Origin: an uncultured Lachnospiraceae bacterium
GTDB lineage: Bacteria > Bacillota > Clostridia > Lachnospirales > Lachnospiraceae
Length of the DNA stretch: 41,682 bases
NCBI GenBank assembly: GCA_910588955.1
Contig: CAJURQ010000034.1
Location: forward strand, 1 to 41,682
Reading direction: 5' to 3'
The notes beneath the pieces were generated by a model. It searched no databases, was not told the origin of the DNA, and saw nothing but the letters and a program-made list of their open reading frames with translations. The position numbers and the translations under genes were made by a program. This document shows, one piece after another, positions 7,709 to 15,807 of the stretch; position 1 is the stretch's first letter, and every line of letters begins with the position of its first letter.

Positions 7709-8932
7709 CTGCCGGGGGCTTATTCCATGTCGCCGTTTACGTCCGAGGAAAGTATCACCAGCGGGTATGTGAAAAACGAGAACCCGGATGCGATCATCAA
7801 TATCGTGGATGCCACCAATTTAAGCAGAAGCCTCTTTTTCACGACGCAGCTTTTGGAGCTTGGCATTCCGGCGGTAGTAGCCCTGAATAAGAGCGATATC
7901 AACGAGAAGAAGGATACGGAAATCAATGTGCAGCTTTTGTCGGAGAAACTGGGCTGTCCCGTATTGCAGACTGTGTCTACCGCTTCCGGGCATAACGGAT
8001 TAAAGGCGGTGGTGGAGAAAGCCGTCTCCGCAAAAGGCAGCGAGCAGAAGGCGCCTTACGAGCAGGGGGACATTGAGCTTCACGATAAGGAGGCGGTGGA
8101 GAACGCCGACAGAAAGCGGTTTGCATTTGTAAACGGCATCGTGGAGAGCGTGGAGCGACGAAAGATTCTGACAAAGGAAAACCGATTGGCTGGTGGGCTG
8201 GATTGAGACCTTTCAGGGATTCGTGGCAGGGCTTGTAGAGGACACCAATCCTTTTTTACAGTCTCTGTTGGTGGACGGCATCATCGGCGGCGTGGGGGCA
8301 GTGGTCGGTTTCCTGCCTCTCGTGATGGTGATGTACTTCCTGATTGCGCTTCTGGAAGACTGCGGCTATATGGCGCGCGCCACGGTGGTGCTCGACCCGA
8401 TCTTTAAGAGAGTGGGGCTTTCGGGAAAGTCCGTGATTCCTATGGTGATCGGCACGGGATGCGCGATTCCGGGCATTATGGCATGCCGCACCATCAGAAA
8501 TGAGAGGGAACGCCGTGCCACGGCGATGCTGACGCCCTTTATGCCCTGCGGCGCAAAACTGCCGGTGAACGCGCTGTTTGTGGGTGCGTTTTTCCCAGAA
8601 ACGCCTTGGGTTGGTGTGCTGATGTATTTTGCGGGTATCGCGTTGATTTTATTGGGAGCGCTGTTAGTCAATGCGGTGACGGGATACAAGTTTCGGAAAT
8701 CCTTTTTTATCATTGAACTGCCGGAGTATAAGCTGCCGAGCCTGAAACGTGCCGTCGTTTCCATGCTGGGGCGCGGCAAGGCATATATCATCAAGGCGGG
8801 AACCATTATTCTCGTATGTAATACAGTAGTTCAAATCATGCAGTCCTTTGACTGGCGGCTGTGGTCGTTGCGTTGATACAGCGGACGAACAGACAGTTTT
8901 TAGTGGAATATGAGTTGAAGAAGGCGGCGTAA
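7709..8932 (+). pseudogene. feoB: feoB ferrous iron transporter, three-piece remnant
   Basis: Three FeoB pieces lie in order. (1) 7709 to about 8189 begins at LPGAYSMSPFTSEE, part of the G3 loop of the GTPase, and keeps the G4 motif NKSD. The P-loop and the Asp of DLPG are gone, and a TAA at 7703-7705 lies just upstream. (2) About 8190 to 8853 is the gate region (GWIETFQGFVAGLVEDTNPF..., GTGCAIPGIMACRTI, TPFMPCGAKLPV) in another frame. The first gate helices between the pieces are missing. (3) About 8855-8932 is a likely C-terminal tail (VVVALIQ...YELKKAA) in a third frame, after the middle of the second gate was lost. Intact FeoB is about 700-800 residues; iron transport is not expected. Confidence 0.85.
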
Positions 8933-8937
8933 GCATT

Positions 8938-9051
8938 TTGTTGGTTATAGTAAGCGCGGCGGGTATTTATCTTATTAGAGCAAGGAAGAAGGGGCAGAAA
9001 TGCATCGGCTGTCCTGCATGCGGGCATTGCGGCGCTTGCCGGGAGAAGTGA
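8938..9051 (+). CDS. FeoB-associated Cys-rich membrane protein, possible remnant
   Basis: This short frame encodes one hydrophobic helix (LLVIVSAAGIYLI), a basic stretch (RARKKGQK) and a tail with five cysteines spaced CxxCxxCxxCxxC. Small proteins of this plan follow feoB in many Firmicutes and are called FeoB-associated Cys-rich membrane proteins; their role is unproven, perhaps metal handling. There is no ATG. TTG at 8938 is a possible start, and GTA at 8929 could be a decayed GTG. It begins six bases after the last feoB remnant, as in an intact feo operon. With feoB destroyed it is probably not functional. Confidence 0.6.
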   Translation: MLVIVSAAGIYLIRARKKGQKCIGCPACGHCGACREK

Positions 9052-9187
9052 CCGAAAAATTTCCAGAGAAAAGGACGGAAATCTCTATATTTTTTCACGG
9101 CGAAAGCTTAAAATAGAAGCATAACGTATCGTGGGAAACGGCTGCGGCATCCGCGAGGAGGCATGAGGGCGGCGGAATGGAGATTAT

Positions 9188-10702
9188 ATGAAAACAGCGG
9201 GACTGGATATCGGGACGACGGGCTGTAAGCTGACGGTGTTTTCGGAAAAGGGAAAGGATATCGACCGGGCATACCGGGATTATCCTGTCACCAGAGGCGG
9301 AAACGAACATGAGGTGGACGTGGCGAGTATCATGGAGGGCATGCTTTCGGTGATTCGGGTGATGGCGGAGAAATATCCGGATATCGGCGGCATCGGTGTC
9401 ACCAGCTTCGGGGAAACCTTTGTGTTTACGGACGGGGAGGGAAAGCCGCTTCACAGGGCAATGCTCTACACCGACCCGAGAGGCAGGGAGGAGTGTCTGG
9501 AGCTGACGGAAAAGATGGACGGTCGCAAGATTGCCGCCGTTACGGGGCTTCGTCCCCATGAGATGTACAGCCTGCCCAAGATGATGTGGATAAAGAAGCA
9601 CCGCCCGGAGATTTACGAACAGGCGAGACACGCTTTTCTGATGGAAGATTATGTAGTCTTTCATCTGACGGGGAAGGCGCAGATTGATTACTCTCTCGCC
9701 ACAAGAACGATGGCTTTCGATATCGCGTCCCTCTCATGGAGTAAGGAGATTTTTGAGTTGGCGGGAATTGACGTTTCGCTCATGTCCGAGGCGGTGCCTA
9801 TCGGGACTTCAGCGGGAACCGTTCTCCCGGAAGTCGCGCGCCGGACGGGGCTGTCGGAAGAGACGCAGATTGTGAGTATCAGCCATGATCAGGTTGCCGC
9901 GGCTGTGGGCGCGGGGGTGTTTGACGCGGAGACGGCGGTGGAGGGCGCGGGGACGGTGGAGTGCATTACGCCGGTGTATGAGGGACTGCCGCCTTCCGAC
10001 GTGATGTATGACGGCTATTTCTCTGTGGTGCCCTACGTGATACCGGGCAGATATGTGTGTTACGCTTTTCCCTACACGGGCGGGGCGCTGATTCAGTGGT
10101 GTGTGGACACCTTGGCAAAGGAGGAAAAAGCGCTTGCGGCGGCAGCGGGGATTTCCGTGCACGAGTATCTGGAACAGGCGTATGTGCGCGAACACGGGGA
10201 GGAAGGCGCGGCGGATCCGACAGGGCTTCTGGTGCTGCCCCATTTTGCGGGCGCGGCGACACCCTATATGGATACCGGGTCGAAGGGCGCGATGATCGGA
10301 CTGACGGCGGCGCACACGGTCAGCGATATTTACCGGGCGTGTATGGAGGGCGTGGCTTACGAGATGCTGTTGAATCTGGAATGGCTGAAAGGATCCGGCA
10401 TTCATTTTCAGATGCTGCACGCCACCGGGGGCGGGGCACGATCCGCGGTCTGGACGCAGATGAAAGCGGATATCTTAAATGTGCCATTCACGACGCTTCA
10501 GACAGCCAATGCGGGGACGGTCGGCAGTGCCATGCTGACGGGTGTTGCCGTGGGATGTTTTAAGGACTTGGATGAAGCGGCGGCGCATATGGTGGAGAAA
10601 ACGAAGGTGTACCTGCCGGATGCAGAAAGACATGAGAAATATATGAAGGTTTACAGGCGTTACCGGAAGGTGTACGATAGGGTCAGAGGGTTGTTGGAAT
10701 GA
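9188..10702 (+). CDS. FGGY-family carbohydrate kinase
   Basis: This 504-residue protein has the length of xylulokinase/gluconokinase-type FGGY kinases. It opens with the ATP-phosphate loop GLDIGTTGCKLTVF (residues 5-18). Other family segments are GIGVTSFGETFVF, TDPRG, SHDQVAAAVGAG, the second phosphate loop VEGAGTVECI, and the late ATGGGARSAVWTQMKADIL adenosine site. It should phosphorylate a sugar or sugar alcohol with ATP in the cytosol; the substrate cannot be read from the sequence. The ribosome site GGAG lies 6 bases before the start. The DUF4432 gene follows after 84 bases and probably acts on the same sugar. Confidence 0.9.
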   Translation: MKTAGLDIGTTGCKLTVFSEKGKDIDRAYRDYPVTRGGNEHEVDVASIMEGMLSVIRVMAEKYPDIGGIGVTSFGETFVFTDGEGKPLHRAMLYTDPRGREECLELTEKMDGRKIAAVTGLRPHEMYSLPKMMWIKKHRPEIYEQARHAFLMEDYVVFHLTGKAQIDYSLATRTMAFDIASLSWSKEIFELAGIDVSLMSEAVPIGTSAGTVLPEVARRTGLSEETQIVSISHDQVAAAVGAGVFDAETAVEGAGTVECITPVYEGLPPSDVMYDGYFSVVPYVIPGRYVCYAFPYTGGALIQWCVDTLAKEEKALAAAAGISVHEYLEQAYVREHGEEGAADPTGLLVLPHFAGAATPYMDTGSKGAMIGLTAAHTVSDIYRACMEGVAYEMLLNLEWLKGSGIHFQMLHATGGGARSAVWTQMKADILNVPFTTLQTANAGTVGSAMLTGVAVGCFKDLDEAAAHMVEKTKVYLPDAERHEKYMKVYRRYRKVYDRVRGLLE

Positions 10703-10707
10703 GTGCG

Positions 10708-10742
10708 GTCTGCGGTTTTGCAGACAGAATCGCCAAGGCGAT
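10708..10742. repeat. Two small hairpins between kinase and DUF4432 genes
   Basis: GTCTGC (10708-10713) pairs with GCAGAC (10720-10725) around a 6-base loop. Just downstream, ATCGCC (10729-10734) pairs with GGCGAT (10737-10742) around AA. Neither is followed by a T-run. They may stabilise or process the transcript between two genes of one operon; no function is established. Confidence 0.5.
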
Positions 10743-10786
10743 ATTTAATTAGGAGAGAGGCGTAAAGCCTAGAATGGAGGCGGTAT

Positions 10787-11758
10787 ATGAATCCGTATAT
10801 TGGACATGAATCACAGATTTCAGGCGTGGAGGAACACCGTCTGGTCGGCGGGAAGGGCGACGGGATGCGCCTTTTGCAGGCGGAGAACGGAAAGGGTCTG
10901 ACGATGACGCTCTCTCCGGACCGCGGCATGGATATTTCCAGACTTCGCGTAAACGGCGTCAACATGGGGTATTTTTCCGCCTGCGGCTACGTGGCGCCGG
11001 CTTACTATGACGGAAAAGGTGACGGATGGCTGAAATCTTTTACAGCGGGATTTATGACGACATGCGGTCTGTTTACGGTGGGCACGCCGAGTGTCGATGA
11101 GGGCGAGGAACTTCCCCTGCACGGCTCCATAGGAAATCTGCCCGCGGAGCAGGTATACTGGCAGGAGGACGCAGATTGCATCCGTGTGTGCGGCGTGGTG
11201 AAGGACGAGGCGATATTCGCCAGAAAGCTTGTTCTTCGCCGGGAGATCGAGATATCAAAGAAGGAAAACAGCTTTGTGGTTCGGGACGAGATCGAGAATA
11301 CAGGGGATCGCGTGGAGCCGCTGGAAATCCTCTATCACATGAATATGGGATATCCCCTTCTGGATGAGGATAGTGTTGTGACGATTCCGGCAAAGGAAGT
11401 AGTGCCGAGAAACGAACATGCGGCGGAGGATATCGAAAACTGCCTGCGGATGGAGAAACCTCAGGCGGGCTATGAGGAGCGCTGCTATTACCATAAATTT
11501 GAAGGAAAAGAGGGAAAGGCATCCATTTATCAGCCAAAGCTTGGCATGGAGCTTGCGATCACCTTTGACGCGGAAAGTCTGGACGGATTCGTGGAGTGGA
11601 AGATGATGGGCGTGCGGGATTATGTGCTCGGCTTAGAGCCGGGGAACTGCTATCCCGACGGCAGGGATGTGATGAGAAAGACAGGGATGCTCAAGTTTTT
11701 ACAGCCCGGCGAGTCTAAGCGGTATGAGGTGAAGGTGGAGGTCAGAAAGGAAACGTAA
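10787..11758 (+). CDS. DUF4432 family protein (aldose 1-epimerase-like)
   Basis: The protein has 323 residues and belongs to the DUF4432 group of the galactose-mutarotase superfamily. Typical segments are LSPDRGMDISRLRVNG near residue 45, GFMTTCGLFTVG, LPLHGSIGNLPAE with the conserved His, ILYHMNMGYPLLDEDS, and LGLEPGNCYPDGRD near the C-terminus. Members are predicted to act on the anomeric carbon of sugars or related substrates, but few have been tested. Its position after an FGGY kinase suggests that it prepares the anomer used by the kinase or an isomerase. The start at 10787 follows a weak AATGGAGG site. Confidence 0.88.
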   Translation: MNPYIGHESQISGVEEHRLVGGKGDGMRLLQAENGKGLTMTLSPDRGMDISRLRVNGVNMGYFSACGYVAPAYYDGKGDGWLKSFTAGFMTTCGLFTVGTPSVDEGEELPLHGSIGNLPAEQVYWQEDADCIRVCGVVKDEAIFARKLVLRREIEISKKENSFVVRDEIENTGDRVEPLEILYHMNMGYPLLDEDSVVTIPAKEVVPRNEHAAEDIENCLRMEKPQAGYEERCYYHKFEGKEGKASIYQPKLGMELAITFDAESLDGFVEWKMMGVRDYVLGLEPGNCYPDGRDVMRKTGMLKFLQPGESKRYEVKVEVRKET

Positions 11759-11770
11759 CAGTTCAGCTCA

Positions 11771-11795
11771 GGACTTTGCACTTGCTGCAAAGTCC
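11771..11795. repeat. Perfect 10-bp hairpin after DUF4432 gene
   Basis: GGACTTTGCA at 11771-11780 is followed by the 5-base loop CTTGC and its exact complement at 11786-11795. No T-run follows (GTAAGAAC), so it is not a standard intrinsic terminator. It is the first of three structures in this spacer. Confidence 0.65.
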
Positions 11796-11819
11796 GTAAG
11801 AACATGTAAAGGTTGAGAA

Positions 11820-11865
11820 GAATCCGGTCTCTTTGCCGAAGGCAAAACTGGAATAGACCGGATTC
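11820..11865. repeat. Nested hairpin with GAA triloop
   Basis: An 11-bp perfect outer stem joins GAATCCGGTCT (11820-11830) with AGACCGGATTC (11855-11865). Inside it lies a second perfect stem, TTTGCC (11832-11837) with GGCAAA (11841-11846), closed by a GAA triloop. The length and perfection of the pairing suggest selection as DNA or RNA structure. No known riboswitch class was recognised. Confidence 0.65.
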
Positions 11866-11867
11866 AG

Positions 11868-11896
11868 TAACTATGAAGCCGAAGGCTGGATAGTTA
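11868..11896. repeat. Third hairpin with GAA triloop, upstream of P-loop kinase
   Basis: TAACTAT (11868-11874) pairs with ATAGTTA (11890-11896). An inner AGCC-GAA-GGCT stem-loop lies at 11877-11887, separated by a 2x2 internal loop. It ends 9 bases before the ribosome site of the next gene, so it could influence translation of that gene. Confidence 0.6.
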
Positions 11897-11913
11897 TGAG
11901 AAAACGGGAGCAT

Positions 11914-12525
11914 ATGGATAAAAGAATTCTTTTTATAGGCGGCTCTCCATGCAGTGGAAAGAGCACTGTCGCAGAACGGATTGCAAAGAAATATGGCGCC
12001 TTCTATTTCAAGGTGGATGACTTTCTGGAGCAGTTTATGAAGAGGGCGGCACAGAGGGGATATCCCGTCTGCAAAAAGTGTATGGAAATGACGCCGGATG
12101 AGACATGGATGAGAGAACCGTCCATCCAGTGCGAGGAGGAGTTCCTTGTCTATGATGAAATAGCGGAGTTTGTGTTTGAACGGCTGAAAGAGACGGACGC
12201 TGATTTGATTGTCACCGAAGGGGCGGCATACACGCCTCAGGTTATGGGACAGTATGGTGCAGATGACTATATTTCGATTGTTCCCACCCCGGCGTTTCAG
12301 ATTTCACATTATAGAGAACGGGAATGGGTGCCCTACATCCTGCGGGACTGCACCGATCAGGAAAAGGCGTTTGACAACTGGATGAAACGGGATATCCTGT
12401 TTGCCGAAAAGGTTAAAGCAGAGTGTGAAAACAGAAAAATCCCCTGCCTTGTCAACGACGGGACGAGGACGGAGGAGGAGATGTTTGCCACGGTTGAAAA
12501 ACTGTTTGCGCTGACCGGCTTTTGA
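11914..12525 (+). CDS. P-loop nucleoside/shikimate-kinase-like protein, function unknown
   Basis: This 203-residue protein starts with a beta strand and a Walker A loop, GGSPCSGKST at residues 9-18, in the style of small-molecule kinases (AAA_33/shikimate-kinase-like). DADLIVTEGAAYTP is the probable Walker B strand. A CxxC pair (PVCKKCMEM) lies in the lid region and could bind metal. Its substrate is unknown. The start at 11914 has CGGGAG at 11905-11910; an in-frame ATG at 11896 lies inside a hairpin and has no ribosome site. The AraC gene starts 29 bases after its stop, so the two may be cotranscribed. Confidence 0.75.
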   Translation: MDKRILFIGGSPCSGKSTVAERIAKKYGAFYFKVDDFLEQFMKRAAQRGYPVCKKCMEMTPDETWMREPSIQCEEEFLVYDEIAEFVFERLKETDADLIVTEGAAYTPQVMGQYGADDYISIVPTPAFQISHYREREWVPYILRDCTDQEKAFDNWMKRDILFAEKVKAECENRKIPCLVNDGTRTEEEMFATVEKLFALTGF

Positions 12526-12554
12526 ACACTGATGTCGGCAGGAAGGATGAGCAT

Positions 12555-13325
12555 ATGAGATACCAGAACGAATGGCTTCTTCTGGAAGCGGACGATATAG
12601 TCGATGAGATGGAGCACCGCCAGCCGACGGAGGAATTTCTGTTTTATGAGGCGGTTATGGGCGGCGACGTGGAGGCGGTCAGGAAGAACTGTGAGCAGGA
12701 GCGCTTTCTGGACAACGAGGGCGTCGGCGTGCTGTCGAAGGATCCGATCACAAACTTGAAATACCATTTTGTGATCACCACGGCGATGATCACGCGGCTC
12801 TGCAGACAGAGGGGCATGGAACTGGAACAGGCATTCCGGATGAGCGATTTCTATATCCAGAGCCTGGACCATATTCATACCCTGCAGGAGATACGGCATC
12901 TGCATGACGAGATGGTATTGGACTACGCGGAGAAGATGCGCCGAATATGCCGCAGCGACACAGGATCCCGCCATATCAATGTGTGCAAGGAATATATTTA
13001 CGCGCATATCAAGGAGCGAATCACAATAGAAGAGATTGCAGAGCAGCTTGGCGTGTCTGCAAGCTACCTCTCCCGCCTGTTTAAAAAGGAGACGGGAGAT
13101 TCCGTCAGCGCGTACATCCGGGCGCAGAAGATTGAGATGGCAAAAAATATGCTCCGCTACAGCGATTACGCGCTGGCTGACATCGCAAACCGCCTTTCCT
13201 TCTCAACCCAGAGCCATTTCATCCAGCAGTTCCGGGAACAGACCGGGATGACGCCGAAAAAATACCGGGATACAAACCATATGGCGCAGTGGAGCATGGA
13301 TGGAGAAAAGGAATCTACAATGTGA
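12555..13325 (+). CDS. AraC-family transcriptional regulator
   Basis: The protein has 256 residues. The C-terminal 100 residues hold both AraC helix-turn-helix motifs (ITIEEIAEQLGVSASYLSRLFKKE and LADIANRLSFSTQSHFIQQF) and the family ending TGMTPKKYRD. The N-terminal part is helical, not a cupin, and may sense a ligand or partner. The start at 12555 has GGAAGGA at 12541-12547. The gene converges on, and overlaps by 11 bases, the GH94 operon. It is the only sugar-type regulator in the region, so it is the likely activator of the GH94 genes and the ABC importer; that is inferred from position. Confidence 0.9.
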   Translation: MRYQNEWLLLEADDIVDEMEHRQPTEEFLFYEAVMGGDVEAVRKNCEQERFLDNEGVGVLSKDPITNLKYHFVITTAMITRLCRQRGMELEQAFRMSDFYIQSLDHIHTLQEIRHLHDEMVLDYAEKMRRICRSDTGSRHINVCKEYIYAHIKERITIEEIAEQLGVSASYLSRLFKKETGDSVSAYIRAQKIEMAKNMLRYSDYALADIANRLSFSTQSHFIQQFREQTGMTPKKYRDTNHMAQWSMDGEKESTM

Positions 13326-15726
13326 GTAAAATTTCGTTATGCGATTCCAGCATCCCGGCGGGAATATAATTATCGTCTAATGCCTTGCCGTTCAAAAGAA
13401 GCTTTTCACAGCCTGTCTCGTGTCCGTTCGGGTTTTCCACAACAATATGAAGATGTTTTCCGCGGAAATCTTTTTCCATTTCAAACTGCGTCCATTCTTT
13501 CGGAATGGAAGGAGAAAGCCTTATGCCGTCCAAATCCGGGCGCAGTCCTAAAATGCCTTCCACGCAGCCTACCATGACGGTAGAAGCCGTTCCGGTCAGC
13601 CAGTGTACGTGGGATCTGCCGTGGTGGTCACTCGCGCGTCCCTCGGTGAACTGCCCGTAGCAGTAAGGCTCAATATGACGGATTTCCGCTATGTCGTTCT
13701 GTGCGGCGGGCGCATTTTCCATAAAGTAGGTGAAAGCGCGTTCCCCGTGTCCCATCAATGACTCCGCCAGTATCAGCCAGCCCTGCGACTGGGAGAAGAT
13801 GCCGGCGTTTTCTTTTGTGCCCTGATTATAGATGACAGCCAGTGCGCCGTCGAAGGCGTGGGCGTGGTAGGGCGGATCCATCAGGAGAGCGCCGTATTTG
13901 GTATTTAGTTTTTCATAGACGTTTGTCATGGCAAGCTCAGCCTGTCCCGCTTCCGCAAGTCCGCTGATGACGGCGAAGCTCTGGGGGTTGAGCCAGAGAT
14001 TTGCCTCAGGGTCGGAGGCGGCGCCGATGCGTTCCCCGCTCTCCGTGAAGCCCCGGATGAAGCGGTCGCTGTCCCAGCACAGCCCCTGTATTTTCTTTTT
14101 CATTTCCGCCTGCTGTTCGTCCAGATAGTCCACATATTCTCTATCGTTTTTAAAAGCGGCAAGATTCTTTAAGATCGTCATGGCATAGTAAAACTGCAGC
14201 GCCACGAAAGAGGATTCGCCGTTTTTGCCAAGCCGCAGGCAGTCGTTCCAGTCCGCATAGAGTCCCGCGGGCATTCCGTGGGGTCCCAGATGGTCAAAGG
14301 AAAACTGCACGGCGCGTTTTAAATGCTCGTAGACGCTTGCCTCATCCTTGTCCGCAAAGGGAACGGGCTCGTCGAGGAAGGCAGTGTCCCCGGTCTCCGC
14401 AATATATTTATAGACGGTCGGAAACAGCCACAGGGTGTCGTCGGCGCGGTACGCCGGATGTCCGGTTTCCTGACGGTAGGAGGCGTCGTCGGGGGTGTCC
14501 TCATGTCCCGGGTTGTGGGTGAATTTTACCAGAGGCAGTCCGCCGCCGTTATGGACCTGTGCGGAGAGCATAAAGCGTATTTTCTCCACAGCCATTTCCG
14601 GCGCAAGGTGGATGATGCCCTGAATATCCTGCACGGTGTCGCGGTAGCCGTAGCCGTTTCGCAGCCCGCAGTAGATGAAGGAAGCCGCTCTGGACCAGAT
14701 AAAGGTCATAAAGCAGTTGTAGGCGTTCCACGTGTTGATCATGGTATTAAATTCCGGACTGGGTGTATTTACCTTTAAGTGGGAAAGCCGTTCTCCCCAG
14801 AGTTTTTTCAGCTCGTCAATCTCCTTACTGACGACAGCGGCAGGATCCGCATAGCAGTTCACAATGGATGCCGCCTCGGCGCTTTTTTTCATGCCGAGCA
14901 CAAACACAATGGTCTTTGTCTCACTCGGTGCCAGCGTCACGGTGCAGGAGAGCGCACCGCATGAATTTTCGTTGTAGCTTATAACATTCCCCAGATCACC
15001 GGACAGGACGCCCTGCGGGTTCCCGTAGCCGTGATATCTGCCAAGGAACTGTTCTTTGTCGCCGCAGTAGGAGGAAACCGGTGCACCCGCAAGGGCGAAA
15101 AAGCGGTTTACGGTACATTTGCCGTCAACCAGTTTCCCGGACGGCTGCATATCCAGATTGTTGTGAATCTGCTGGATAATGCGGTTGTCTTCAAAAAACG
15201 TTCTTGTGATGAACAAGGAATATTGCAAGTTCACCTGATCCTGTTCATAATTATTGTGATTGGTAAATTCGGCGTAGCCGGTCAGGGTAAGTTTTCTTGT
15301 CCGATCCGAGCGGTTGGTTACGGAAAGCGCCCACACTTCATGGGTTTTTCCGAGCGGCACATAGTATATCGCCTCGGAAGAAATTTCGTCGTACAGGGCG
15401 GTCATTTTTGTGTAGCCGAGACCGTGACGGCACCGGTTTTCATAGCGGTCCAAGTCTTTGCCCACCGGCTGCCATGAGGCAGACCAGTAGTCTTTGGAGT
15501 CATTGTCTCGGATGTAAAGATAGCGTCCCGGCTGGTCGAACTGATTGAACACGTAGCGCAGGATTCTGCCGTTTGCGCCGGATTTTGCAAAGCTGTAGCC
15601 GCCCGCGTTGTTGGAGATGATCGCGCCGTATTCTGGGGATCCCAGATAGTTTACCCAAGGGGCGGGCGTGTCGGGTCTTTCGATCACATATTCACGGTTT
15701 GCGTCGTCAAAATATCCGTATCTCAT
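13315..15726 (-). CDS. GH94 glycoside phosphorylase (cellobiose/chitobiose phosphorylase-like)
   Basis: The protein has 803 residues, matching cellobiose and N,N'-diacetylchitobiose phosphorylases (about 800-810). The start MRYGYFDDANREYVI, the NYLGS and NAGGYSF segments, and CRHGLGYTKM are characteristic of GH94. The general acid Asp lies in YADWNDCLRLG near residue 493; ENAGIFSQSQGW, HIEPYCYGQF and WLTGTAS complete the active site. The enzyme should split a beta-linked disaccharide with phosphate to a sugar 1-phosphate and a monosaccharide in the cytosol, saving ATP. Whether it uses cellobiose, laminaribiose or an N-acetylated disaccharide cannot be told here. It is second in an operon, 81 bases after the other GH94 gene. 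Confidence 0.9.
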   Translation of the reverse strand: MRYGYFDDANREYVIERPDTPAPWVNYLGSPEYGAIISNNAGGYSFAKSGANGRILRYVFNQFDQPGRYLYIRDNDSKDYWSASWQPVGKDLDRYENRCRHGLGYTKMTALYDEISSEAIYYVPLGKTHEVWALSVTNRSDRTRKLTLTGYAEFTNHNNYEQDQVNLQYSLFITRTFFEDNRIIQQIHNNLDMQPSGKLVDGKCTVNRFFALAGAPVSSYCGDKEQFLGRYHGYGNPQGVLSGDLGNVISYNENSCGALSCTVTLAPSETKTIVFVLGMKKSAEAASIVNCYADPAAVVSKEIDELKKLWGERLSHLKVNTPSPEFNTMINTWNAYNCFMTFIWSRAASFIYCGLRNGYGYRDTVQDIQGIIHLAPEMAVEKIRFMLSAQVHNGGGLPLVKFTHNPGHEDTPDDASYRQETGHPAYRADDTLWLFPTVYKYIAETGDTAFLDEPVPFADKDEASVYEHLKRAVQFSFDHLGPHGMPAGLYADWNDCLRLGKNGESSFVALQFYYAMTILKNLAAFKNDREYVDYLDEQQAEMKKKIQGLCWDSDRFIRGFTESGERIGAASDPEANLWLNPQSFAVISGLAEAGQAELAMTNVYEKLNTKYGALLMDPPYHAHAFDGALAVIYNQGTKENAGIFSQSQGWLILAESLMGHGERAFTYFMENAPAAQNDIAEIRHIEPYCYGQFTEGRASDHHGRSHVHWLTGTASTVMVGCVEGILGLRPDLDGIRLSPSIPKEWTQFEMEKDFRGKHLHIVVENPNGHETGCEKLLLNGKALDDNYIPAGMLESHNEILLTL

Positions 15727-15767
15727 TTTTATGTATTCCTTTCACATCATTTTATATTTATTGCTCT

Positions 15768-15787
15768 GAGTTCGCGAAGCGAATCTC
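15768..15787 (-). repeat. GAA-triloop mini-hairpin between the two GH94 genes
   Basis: TTCGC-GAA-GCGAA at 15771-15783 is a perfect 5-bp stem, extended by GAG/CTC (15768-15770 with 15785-15787) around one bulged base. The core GCGAAGC is known to form an unusually stable DNA mini-hairpin. It lies in the 81-base spacer between the phosphorylase genes and may separate their mRNA levels. Confidence 0.5.
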
Positions 15788-15807
15788 GCGATCGTGCCGA
15801 TTTGATT

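Noticed and set aside
11760..11900. Known riboswitch class
   Set aside because: The pairing is simple tandem hairpins with no recognisable conserved riboswitch core.
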